The notes under the pieces were generated by a model. It made no database searches. It was given only the letters and a program-made list of their open reading frames with translations, and was not told where the DNA came from. Of a stretch of DNA of 6,360 bases, positions 1-5,880 are shown in pieces; positions within the stretch are counted from its first letter, which is position 1, and every line of letters starts with the position of its first letter. The translations under genes were made by a program, and so were the position numbers. This DNA comes from Candidatus Geocrenenecus sp. JGI 0000106-J15 (GTDB taxonomy: Archaea; Thermoproteota; Nitrososphaeria_A; Caldarchaeales; Wolframiiraptoraceae), in NCBI GenBank assembly GCA_000405685.1, contig ASPF01000011.1, positions 1 to 6,360 of the forward strand. The letters are read 5' to 3'.

Positions 1-380
1 TTTTCAAGAATAGGCTATACACATCTAAGATTGTTCCACTCCTAGATGATTATTGGGAAGACTTATCCCAGATAGTTAGAGAAATAGGTAGAGCGAAGAT
101 ACTATGTAGAGTAGTTGACTCGAGACTCGGTAAGACAACCCCAAACCTATACTATGTCGAAGCACTAAATCTAGTAGAAGGAGATAATAGAGCCCAATAT
201 GTTTCACAGATAATGTCTATGAGAAGTAGGTTTGCAGAAGTAGCCTCCAGCGGAGATATAGTAGAAGTAGATGGAAGACTAGAAGAAGTACGATGCCAAG
301 ACAAGAAAATATATAGAATATTCATAGGAAATAACAAGAGAGACAAACTCATACCAGTAACGAAATATCAACAACTATGA
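1..380 (+). CDS. C-terminal part of a nucleotidyltransferase paralog (5' end outside window)
   Basis: An open frame enters from the left edge (first full codon at base 3) and ends at TGA 378-380, giving 125 visible residues. They align with the C-terminal third of the nucleotidyltransferase encoded at 673-1680. The stretch REIGRAKILCRVVDS, then TTPNLYYVEA, matches RRVGLAKAELEVVDS, then FTPSIYLVEG. Further on, SGDIVEVDGRLEEV matches EGDRLQVYGKLEEV. The catalytic GS/DxD core expected in such proteins would lie upstream of the window, so activity cannot be judged. The shared region is probably an accessory C-terminal domain. By analogy with the neighbour, this gene is likely an archaeal polymerase-beta-superfamily nucleotidyltransferase of unknown substrate. 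Its last residues differ from the paralog (VTKYQQL end). The coding assignment is firm; the family call rests on the paralogy alone. Confidence 0.75.
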   Translation, partial: FKNRLYTSKIVPLLDDYWEDLSQIVREIGRAKILCRVVDSRLGKTTPNLYYVEALNLVEGDNRAQYVSQIMSMRSRFAEVASSGDIVEVDGRLEEVRCQDKKIYRIFIGNNKRDKLIPVTKYQQL

Positions 381-434
381 ATAGACTAGTCAACAGCTTA
401 ATATACTCTAGAGATGAAACACATAGTTATACTA

Positions 435-490
435 TCAGTCCGGGTATCATTCTTCATCTCGAAAGATCCGATTTACCCGCTCACATCATC
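435..490 (-). ncRNA. Candidate archaeal C/D box methylation-guide sRNA
   Basis: Read on the minus strand, the 292-bp intergenic region contains, in order: a C box ATGATGT (489-483, 6/7 to RTGATGA), a 12-nt spacer, a D' box CGGA (470-467, 3/4 to CTGA), a 9-nt loop, a C' box ATGAAGA (457-451, 6/7), a second 12-nt spacer, and a perfect D box CTGA (438-435). Two spacers of exactly 12 nt are the characteristic geometry of archaeal C/D sRNAs, where the spacers guide 2'-O-methylation of rRNA or tRNA. TTATA before the C box and TATAA after the D box could form a short terminal stem. A TATA-like box at 512-520 would start transcription near 490. The targets were not identified. The two spacers are partly complementary to each other (CGGGTA/TACCCG), so a simple hairpin is an alternative reading. 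Confidence 0.42.
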
Positions 491-511
491 TATAAATTAA
501 TTATTTCCACC

Positions 512-520
512 TAATTAAAA
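512..520 (-). promoter_or_regulatory. TATA-like box for the candidate sRNA
   Basis: On the minus strand this reads TTTTAATTA, preceded by CGAAAGGTC as a possible BRE. Its centre lies about 26 nt before the first base of the putative C box, the usual archaeal TATA-to-start distance. It faces away from the nucleotidyltransferase gene at 673 and has no minus-strand ORF to serve. In AT-rich DNA such boxes also arise by chance. Confidence 0.35.
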
Positions 521-632
521 GACCTTTCGATAATAGTTAAGGTTTAGAAGCACATCAAGTAAGAATTTCCATGCCTTGAATACTCAAGTAGAGTTTATCT
601 CTAGAAGAATATGCTTAATTCTCAGTTGATCA

Positions 633-643
633 ATATCTATATG
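633..643 (+). promoter_or_regulatory. Probable TATA region of the nucleotidyltransferase gene
   Basis: ATATCTATATG is centred about 35 nt before the ATG at 673, which would give a very short leader. Between it and the start is a small imperfect tandem duplication (CTAGCTGGTT at 644-653, CTAGGCTGGTT at 654-664). No clear Shine-Dalgarno sequence is present. Confidence 0.3.
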
Positions 644-672
644 CTAGCTGGTTCTAGGCTGGTTAAGTCTAG

Positions 673-1680
673 ATGAGCGTTGTTAGGGATCATGATTTCT
701 TAGAGGATTTTGATGGCTGGATGTTCTGCGTAGTTGGAGATATCCATCCTCCTGAAGGATTCTTCGCCTACCCTAAGTATACTCCTGGTCCAGGTCCATG
801 GAGAAGAGGAGCCCAGTCTTTCCGTAGAACTATTGAGAAGTATAGTATGAGTGAGTTAAAGAAGCTTCTCGATAATCTTAAGACCTCTAGACCAGAATAT
901 GTCAGGCTTGATTACGTATTAGGTGCAGAAATGTTTTTCCTACCATCTATGAAAGTATTGAAACATTACAGTTGCATAGAAGGTTTAAAGAACATAGTCA
1001 GGAAAGATAATAGAGATGTTCTTGAGCAGTTCTTAGTAGACTTTATCTATGAAGTCTCAGATAGCTCAGGTGTAGGCTTAGAGTATCTAGGTGTAACAGG
1101 CTCAATCCTACTAGGAATACATCATGAAAAATCAGATATAGACTTAGTTGTATATGGTAGAGAAAATTACTGGAAGATCATCGATATATTAGAGGGGATG
1201 ACTTCACCCCGCTACGATCATAGTCTAAGAAGATTTAGTACAATATATCCTATCAGTTGGAGTGATGCAGAGAAGCTTGCAGGAAGAGTTAAGCATAAAA
1301 GAACATACCACGGGATAGATTTCTCAGTATATGGTGTGAGAAAGATAGATGAGTTAAGTGAGATGTACGGAGACTACGTCTATAGGAGGGTGGGGCTAGC
1401 TAAAGCAGAGCTTGAAGTAGTAGATTCATCTAGTTCATGTTTTACTCCCTCAATCTACTTAGTAGAAGGTTATGCAGAGATAAGTGAAGAAAGATATCCT
1501 GTAGAAAAACTAACTTGCTACGACCTCACCTATACTGCATTATTCCATGAAGGGGATAGACTACAAGTTTATGGAAAGCTTGAAGAAGTAATAGATGCAA
1601 GAAGTAAGGATAGATTTTATAGCATCTTGACTGGATCTTTTGAAGCAGCTGAAAAAGAATACATCAAGCTACTAGTTTAA
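673..1680 (+). CDS. Archaeal polymerase-beta-superfamily nucleotidyltransferase
   Basis: This 335-residue protein has a recognisable nucleotidyltransferase core: GVTGSILLG (about 140-148, with the G143-S144 pair), then SDIDLVVYG with D155 and D157 as the DxD metal ligands. D216 in HGIDFSVYG is the likely third carboxylate. The N-terminal part carries VVGDIHPPEG (20-29) and AYPKYTPGPGP (32-42), which I recall as typical of an archaeal family of predicted nucleotidyltransferases (resembling COG1665; assigned from memory). The C-terminal region (about 230-320) is shared with the partial gene at 1-380. The substrate is unknown; transfer of a nucleoside monophosphate to a small molecule, RNA or protein is possible. 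The ATG at 673 is chosen because the IHPP region stays well inside the protein and a TATA-like element lies at 633-643. An ATG at 721 would leave only four residues before that region. Confidence 0.8.
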   Translation: MSVVRDHDFLEDFDGWMFCVVGDIHPPEGFFAYPKYTPGPGPWRRGAQSFRRTIEKYSMSELKKLLDNLKTSRPEYVRLDYVLGAEMFFLPSMKVLKHYSCIEGLKNIVRKDNRDVLEQFLVDFIYEVSDSSGVGLEYLGVTGSILLGIHHEKSDIDLVVYGRENYWKIIDILEGMTSPRYDHSLRRFSTIYPISWSDAEKLAGRVKHKRTYHGIDFSVYGVRKIDELSEMYGDYVYRRVGLAKAELEVVDSSSSCFTPSIYLVEGYAEISEERYPVEKLTCYDLTYTALFHEGDRLQVYGKLEEVIDARSKDRFYSILTGSFEAAEKEYIKLLV

Positions 1681-1721
1681 ATAAATTTCTCCTAGATGCT
1701 GGATCGAGTAGATAGGTGAAA

Positions 1722-1735
1722 ATTATTTAATAATA
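1722..1735 (+). promoter_or_regulatory. TATA-rich promoter of the CDGSH gene
   Basis: ATTATTTAATAATA lies 26-39 nt before the ATG at 1761 in an 80-bp gap after the nucleotidyltransferase stop. It fits an archaeal TATA box giving a leaderless or nearly leaderless mRNA, so the CDGSH gene is probably transcribed separately. The surrounding sequence is so AT-rich that the exact box cannot be fixed. Confidence 0.45.
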
Positions 1736-1760
1736 TAATATCATATATAGTTGATATAGT

Positions 1761-1982
1761 ATGCCCCGTGTAATTATTCATACAGCTAAGAGACCCTTCA
1801 TACATACGACTGAGTCTGGTGAAAGAATTGCAATATGTATGTGTGGGTTAAGCCTTGCCTACCCCTTCTGTGATGGAAGCCATAGAATGACTGAAGACGA
1901 AGATGAAAATACAATATATCTCTATGATCCTGAGAGAAGAAGATTAGCTAAGATGAATCTAGAAGATCTTAGAAAAGTCTAA
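1761..1982 (+). CDS. CDGSH-type iron-sulfur domain protein
   Basis: This 73-residue protein matches the CDGSH (mitoNEET-type) signature C-x-C-x2-S-x3-P-x-C-D-G-S-H exactly: C26, C28, S31, P35, C37 and H41. In this family three cysteines and one histidine hold a redox-active, pH-labile [2Fe-2S] cluster. There is one CDGSH motif, no membrane anchor and no signal peptide, so it is probably a small cytosolic protein. After the motif come an acidic stretch (about 45-50) and a charged C-terminal tail (DPERRRLAKMNLEDLRKV). Partner and physiological role are unknown; electron transfer or cluster transfer is inferred from the family. The ATG follows a TATA-rich region with no Shine-Dalgarno sequence. 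It ends 36 bp from the converging kinase-like gene. Confidence 0.93.
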   Translation: MPRVIIHTAKRPFIHTTESGERIAICMCGLSLAYPFCDGSHRMTEDEDENTIYLYDPERRRLAKMNLEDLRKV

Positions 1983-1999
1983 TGAGATATACATTACTT

Positions 2000-2018
2000 A
2001 AAAGCTCGATGAGCTTTT
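2000..2018. terminator. Perfect palindrome between convergent genes, likely bidirectional terminator
   Basis: AAAAGCTC-GAT-GAGCTTTT forms an 8-bp perfect stem with a 3-nt loop. It abuts the kinase-like gene's stop codon and fills the right half of the 36-bp gap between two converging stops. On either strand the transcript would end the stem in a U run. Archaeal termination depends mainly on U tracts, so the hairpin may act in mRNA 3'-end stability instead. Confidence 0.55.
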
Positions 2019-3626
2019 CTAAGAATAACCTTTTTCTTCCAATATTTTTTTGATTCCCCTGATTGCTCTAGATTGTATCCAGAATGGAGTAAGAGGCGAG
2101 AGAAGCCTAGTATATTTTTGCTCAGTTGATTCTCTCAGGTCTCCTGGGTCTCCCCCATTCTCTAGGTATACTTTTGAGAACTTATATGCGAATTCTTCAA
2201 CTAGATCTGCTGGAAGATAATGTGCAGTGTATAGTATGAGTTCTGTTAAATCCCATGGCTTTAATCCTTTCAGAGAACATTGTTCAAGATCTGTTAGGTA
2301 TACTTCTTGGTTACTCGTAAATATGAAGCTGAATGGATTACAGTCTCCCATGGTTACATCATTTAAGTGGAGTTTACTCAATACTTTACCTAGCTTCTCA
2401 GCGGCTTCTCCTGCTTTCTCTAACCCTCTATTCTTAATGTATTGTATAGTATTCTCTCCCTCAATATATTTTTGGAATAGGATCTTGTCTTTCCAGTTTA
2501 TATGGAGTATCTCAGCCGTATTGAATCCGAGTTCTGAGAGCTTGTTTATGAAGAATATTTCGTTGCTCATCCTAGTCGAGGCCATAATAGAGAAGTTTTT
2601 TACTCCAAGTGCCCAGAGCCATGCTGCAACCCATTTAAAATCTGACCAATTAAGATACTTCTTAACAAATATTCTTTCAAGCTTCTTGTCTCTATAGAAT
2701 TCTACAGTATATGTTGCATTCAATATTCCTCCACTTCTCTTAACTGTAACTTTTTCTACATCTACTTCTGCTATATTCTTAATGAATTCCTCAACGGTTA
2801 ATCTTAACGGGAACGGTTGGGGACCAAGGCTAGTTACTGTGTAGAGATAATCTTCTGGGTCAGGCGTCTTCGGAGCCATTAACGTTGAGGGATCTAGTGT
2901 TACATATCTTATAAAGTCAAGGACTGTAGATTGCTTTGTAGATATGTATAGCTTAAAGATGTGTTCTAGGTCTTCAGATGTATTGATTAATGTTTTCTCT
3001 GAGAGTATCTTCTCTACAAGCTTTTCTGTTGGAGAATATCCAATAATGTTTTTCTTCAGGTAGCCTTCATAGACTAGAGTATCTATGCTTTTCTTAAGCT
3101 TCTCTAATACTATCTCTATGCTTCTCCTATCTAGGTTCTTGATATGGGCTCTAGATAATGGATAGATCGTGGAGATTCTCTTCAGCTTATCGTATAGTAT
3201 GTATTCTGGAGTTACTATGAAGAAGGTTGATGAAAGCTTGTAGCTTAGTATAAGATTTCTAAGAGACTCCATAGATATATGTTTAAAATAGCCTGCCTCC
3301 ATGTTTCCTAGAAATTCCCCACCTATTAGAGGTGTATAAGGTATTAGGAGTAGATGTGCCGCAGCACCTCCAAGCTCTTCATCGCTGCAGTCTTTTTTGA
3401 AGAGAGACTCATCAATAATAGTAGTAGATACTGATACACCATTAATTCTTCTATTTATAATCTTCATATTTTTCTCCCCTTTTCTCAAAACTACTAGAAG
3501 CTTAGAATAGCTTGAAATCGATTGAACCTCACACTGTCTCGGATTATGTAAGCTGACTGAAACTATCTGTTCATAGGGGAGGTTGAGAAGAGAAATAATC
3601 TTTTCTAAGCTGATGCTCAGAGCCAT
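2019..3626 (-). CDS. RIO/Bud32/Kdo-kinase-like protein kinase with a large N-terminal extension
   Basis: This 535-residue protein has a C-terminal atypical kinase fold (about 275-535). Visible elements are VKK (K322/K323, candidate ATP lysine), E356 in NEIFFINKL (candidate helix-C glutamate), a hinge QKYIEGEN (385-392), G427-D428 in the catalytic loop, and D446-L-E in place of DFG. Then comes PWDL (457-460), as in small-molecule and Bud32/RIO-like kinases. The Asn usually found five residues after the catalytic Asp is Ser here (S433), although N430 is nearby. The N-terminal half (about 1-165) is an unrecognised alpha/beta region, followed by a charged, probably helical part (166-230). Residues 145-165 share STIYP and flanking residues with the nucleotidyltransferase at 673-1680. 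The substrate is unknown. No membrane segment or signal peptide is seen, so it is probably cytosolic. The ATG at 3626 sits about 30 nt after a TATA-like box; GAGGA directly abuts it, too close for a normal Shine-Dalgarno sequence. Confidence 0.75.
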   Translation of the reverse strand: MALSISLEKIISLLNLPYEQIVSVSLHNPRQCEVQSISSYSKLLVVLRKGEKNMKIINRRINGVSVSTTIIDESLFKKDCSDEELGGAAAHLLLIPYTPLIGGEFLGNMEAGYFKHISMESLRNLILSYKLSSTFFIVTPEYILYDKLKRISTIYPLSRAHIKNLDRRSIEIVLEKLKKSIDTLVYEGYLKKNIIGYSPTEKLVEKILSEKTLINTSEDLEHIFKLYISTKQSTVLDFIRYVTLDPSTLMAPKTPDPEDYLYTVTSLGPQPFPLRLTVEEFIKNIAEVDVEKVTVKRSGGILNATYTVEFYRDKKLERIFVKKYLNWSDFKWVAAWLWALGVKNFSIMASTRMSNEIFFINKLSELGFNTAEILHINWKDKILFQKYIEGENTIQYIKNRGLEKAGEAAEKLGKVLSKLHLNDVTMGDCNPFSFIFTSNQEVYLTDLEQCSLKGLKPWDLTELILYTAHYLPADLVEEFAYKFSKVYLENGGDPGDLRESTEQKYTRLLSPLTPFWIQSRAIRGIKKILEEKGYS

Positions 3627-3653
3627 TCCTCTATAGAATCTACTATATTTGAA

Positions 3654-3661
3654 CTTAAAAG
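3654..3661 (-). promoter_or_regulatory. TATA-like box of the kinase-like gene
   Basis: The minus strand reads CTTTTAAG, about 28-35 nt before the ATG at 3626, implying a leader of only a few nucleotides. It lies in the 108-bp divergent region shared with tldE. Confidence 0.45.
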
Positions 3662-3706
3662 CATTGAACTAGAATATACTACTATTTTTAATATTCTATT
3701 GAAATA

Positions 3707-3714
3707 CTTTTATT
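3707..3714 (+). promoter_or_regulatory. TATA-like box of tldE
   Basis: CTTTTATT is centred about 25 nt before the ATG pair at 3735/3738, fitting leaderless transcription. It lies inside the extension that a TTG start at 3699 would create, which argues against that start. Confidence 0.45.
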
Positions 3715-3734
3715 CTAACGTATCTCTATATTCC

Positions 3735-5057
3735 ATGATGGCTTCTCTAGATAGATTGATTATGTTGGCTTCTGAGTTGGGTGCAACAGACACCATTATC
3801 GAGATTTACAAAGGTTTGACTAGGATGATTAGATTCTCAAATAATGAAGTAACAGTTGTTAAAGAAATGATGGATGAAAAAGCAGCTGTATATGTTGCTA
3901 TTAAAGAGAAGAGAGCTATAATTGAAGTAAACGATACTTCAACTGCAGCTATTAAAAAGGCTATCAAAGATGTTGTCGAGATGGCTAAGAATAGTCAACC
4001 ATCAGATGTATATGCTCCCCTGCCTAAGGGACCATTTAGCTACAGACCTGAACTTCTCAAGGTTGGTAAAATCAAAGGATTACCTGAATACTTGGTTGGA
4101 TATGTAGAGACTGCGGTGAATGCTGCATTAAATGAAGGTGCAGTCAGGGTTGCAGGCACATTAACCTACACTACAGGGAGTAGAATTCTAAAGACGAGTG
4201 GAGGGGCTGAAGGCGTATCTAGATCTTCAAGTATATTCATCTCTGTGAGAGCTTTTGCATCGGATGATGCGACAGGTCACTTCGTCTCAATAGCTACAGA
4301 CAATAAAAGCTTTAATCCAGAGATGGCTGGGAAGATAGCTGGAGAGATCGCTAAGCTCGCAGTTAACCCTACTGACTGTGAGCCTGGAACATATGAAGCA
4401 TTACTTGGACCAATGATCTCAGCAAGTATCATTGAGCAGGTAGGAGATGCTTCTTCAGCTTTCTATGCTGATATAGGTCTCTCATTCCTAGCTGATATGA
4501 TAGGCAGAGAAGTAGCCTCAAAAGTTTTAACATTAGTTGATGATCCTACTGTTCCTGGAACGGTTGGAGCTGAGCCATTCGATGATGAAGGGCTGCCGAC
4601 TAGAAGGAACGTTATAATAGATTCTGGAATTATGAAAACCTACCTACATAATTCTACTACTGCTAAAAAGTTTGGAGTAGAATCTACTGCGAATGCTGGA
4701 CTTATCGTTCCACTGCCTTTTAATCTCCTCATAGAAGGTGGTGGTAAACCTTTAGATAGCTTAATCTCAAGCATTGATGATGGAATATATGTTACTAATA
4801 ACTGGTATCTAAGATACCAGAATTATAGGACAGGCGACTTCTCAACTCTTCCAAGAGATGGTATCTTCAGAGTTAAGAGAGGAAGTATAGAGCATCCAGT
4901 AAAGAATCTAAGGATCAGCGATAACATGCTAAAAATATTAAAAAATATACGTGAAATTAGTCAGGAGAAATATTGGATAACTTGGTGGGAGGTAGATAAG
5001 CCAGTATATGCTCCGTATATATTGTTAAACCAGTTAACCTTCACAAAACCATACTAG
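3735..5057 (+). CDS. pmbA: TldE/PmbA-type subunit of the TldD/TldE metalloprotease (U62 family)
   Basis: With the ATG at 3735 this is a 440-residue protein, close to the usual PmbA/TldE length. The family block is clear: TVGAEPFDDEGLPTRRN (about 276-292), DSGIMKTYLHNSTTAKKFG (296-314), STANAG (317-322), then NWYLRYQNYRTGDFS (356-370) and NLRISDNML (391-399). The HExxxH zinc motif that marks catalytic TldD is absent, so this is the non-catalytic partner. Known TldD/TldE pairs act as a heterodimeric peptidase on unfolded peptides, for example in microcin B17 maturation; the archaeal role is inferred only from that. No tldD is present in the window. The open frame extends upstream to a TTG at 3699, but that would include the probable TATA box. 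ATG 3735 or 3738 is preferred. It converges on the small atpD-linked ORF with only 7 bp between stop codons. Confidence 0.9.
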   Translation: MMASLDRLIMLASELGATDTIIEIYKGLTRMIRFSNNEVTVVKEMMDEKAAVYVAIKEKRAIIEVNDTSTAAIKKAIKDVVEMAKNSQPSDVYAPLPKGPFSYRPELLKVGKIKGLPEYLVGYVETAVNAALNEGAVRVAGTLTYTTGSRILKTSGGAEGVSRSSSIFISVRAFASDDATGHFVSIATDNKSFNPEMAGKIAGEIAKLAVNPTDCEPGTYEALLGPMISASIIEQVGDASSAFYADIGLSFLADMIGREVASKVLTLVDDPTVPGTVGAEPFDDEGLPTRRNVIIDSGIMKTYLHNSTTAKKFGVESTANAGLIVPLPFNLLIEGGGKPLDSLISSIDDGIYVTNNWYLRYQNYRTGDFSTLPRDGIFRVKRGSIEHPVKNLRISDNMLKILKNIREISQEKYWITWWEVDKPVYAPYILLNQLTFTKPY

Positions 5058-5064
5058 GATATGC

Positions 5065-5187
5065 TTATCTCAAGACAGCTTTAGAGGCCTCCTTTACTTT
5101 GGTTTTTAATTCTTCAAGCTTCTCCTCAACTTCTTTCATTAATCTATCTTCCAGTTCTCTAAATTCTCCTTCAGCCTTCTCCCTCAT
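5065..5187 (-). CDS. 40-residue charged coiled-coil protein translationally coupled to atpD
   Basis: The atpD stop TAA (5191-5189) is followed by one base and then ATG (5187-5185), giving TAAGATG, a typical reinitiation arrangement. The frame stays open upstream inside atpD (another ATG at 5253), but those 22 extra residues are Arg-rich and would merely overlap atpD, so the coupled ATG is preferred. The 40 residues have 11 Glu, 7 Lys and 4 Arg. Hydrophobic residues F9, L12, L16, V20, L24, L27, V31, A34 and V38 are spaced 3-4 apart, so the whole peptide should form one amphipathic helix or coiled coil. I do not recognise it. Position next to atpD suggests a small accessory or stalk subunit of the A-type ATP synthase; small genes after atpD occur in other Crenarchaeota (from memory). 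It could also be a non-functional reinitiation product. Confidence 0.55.
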   Translation of the reverse strand: MREKAEGEFRELEDRLMKEVEEKLEELKTKVKEASKAVLR

Positions 5188-5188
5188 C

Positions 5189-5857
5189 TTAGACTTTGAG
5201 CTCAACCTTCTCAACCTCCTCCATCTTTCTACTCTCAAGTACTTTCTTAACATGTTTTAGTTTCACGAATTCTTCTCTTTCTCTTTCTTCAAGAGTCATT
5301 GAGATAAATTTTATTGCTTCTTCATATCTTGGGATTACTACATGCTCTAAGGCGTTCAGCAATCTCTGAGTCTTCTTCAACTCTTCAGCTAGCCTAAATA
5401 TCGTATTCTCTATTTCTGCAGCTTCACATATTCTAGGTATAAGTTTTCTAAAGTTTCGAGTTGCATCATCTAGGTATGCATTCGTATCTTTGAATCCATA
5501 TGTTAAGGGAGGCTCAGTGAAGCTTGCATCTATTGTTGGGATTTTTATTCCTAAGATTGTTTTTAAACGTATCTCGAGGTCTATTGTCTCAGGTATTGTT
5601 GAAGCTATCGCATCTAGAGTAGAAACTCCTATATTCATGTATGCTCTAGATATACTGTTATATGCTTCCCGTAGAGGTGTATAAAGCTCAATCCTAGCTT
5701 TCTCAGCTTTCTCGATCATCTCATTCAGCTTGTTTATCAAGACATCTCTTTTATCCTCAAGTATTCTATGAACATTTCTAGCAACAGTAAGAGAACGTCT
5801 AATCTTAATCAACTCAAGCTTAGTTGGAAGAAACTTACCTCCAAAGCTTACAGACAT
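5189..5857 (-). CDS. atpD: A-type (V/A-type) ATP synthase subunit D, central rotor stalk
   Basis: This 222-residue protein matches archaeal ATP synthase subunit D in length and layout. The N-terminal helix carries PTKLELIKIRRSL (11-23) and LEDKRDVLINKL (33-44), the family's KRD-type signature. A central part with a short insert (about 95-125) follows. The long C-terminal helix ends in EREREEFVKLKHVKKVLE. Subunit D forms the long antiparallel coiled coil of the rotor shaft that turns inside the A3B3 catalytic head and links it to the membrane c-ring through F and C. Unusually for this gene, no atpA, atpB or proteolipid gene lies beside it: upstream is a CRISPR leader and downstream only a 40-codon ORF. 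A phased repeat at 5881-5921 lies just upstream. No Shine-Dalgarno sequence is visible, so the mRNA is probably leaderless or nearly so. Confidence 0.95.
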   Translation of the reverse strand: MSVSFGGKFLPTKLELIKIRRSLTVARNVHRILEDKRDVLINKLNEMIEKAEKARIELYTPLREAYNSISRAYMNIGVSTLDAIASTIPETIDLEIRLKTILGIKIPTIDASFTEPPLTYGFKDTNAYLDDATRNFRKLIPRICEAAEIENTIFRLAEELKKTQRLLNALEHVVIPRYEEAIKFISMTLEEREREEFVKLKHVKKVLESRKMEEVEKVELKV

Positions 5858-5880
5858 TAATCTTCAAACCACAGAAGAAA

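Noticed and set aside
152..352. A 66-codon minus-strand frame opposite the left-edge gene.
   Set aside because: The plus-strand frame has clear homology to the neighbouring nucleotidyltransferase, so this Ser/Leu-rich frame is its antisense shadow.
437..448. The plus strand reads CCGGGTATC, complementary to the conserved 16S rRNA segment GATACCCGG, suggesting a plus-strand rRNA guide.
   Set aside because: The plus strand has no CTGA box here and only a poor C box. The better C/D layout is on the minus strand, where this stretch has the rRNA sense and could not pair with it.
2227..2697. A 156-codon plus-strand frame opposite the kinase-like gene.
   Set aside because: The minus-strand frame carries kinase motifs in order. 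The opposite frame has no recognisable motif and arises from codon bias.
5065..5253. A 62-residue version of the small ORF starting at the upstream ATG inside atpD.
   Set aside because: Its first 22 residues are an Arg-rich readout of the atpD 3' end in another frame, and the ATG one base after the atpD stop is a better start.
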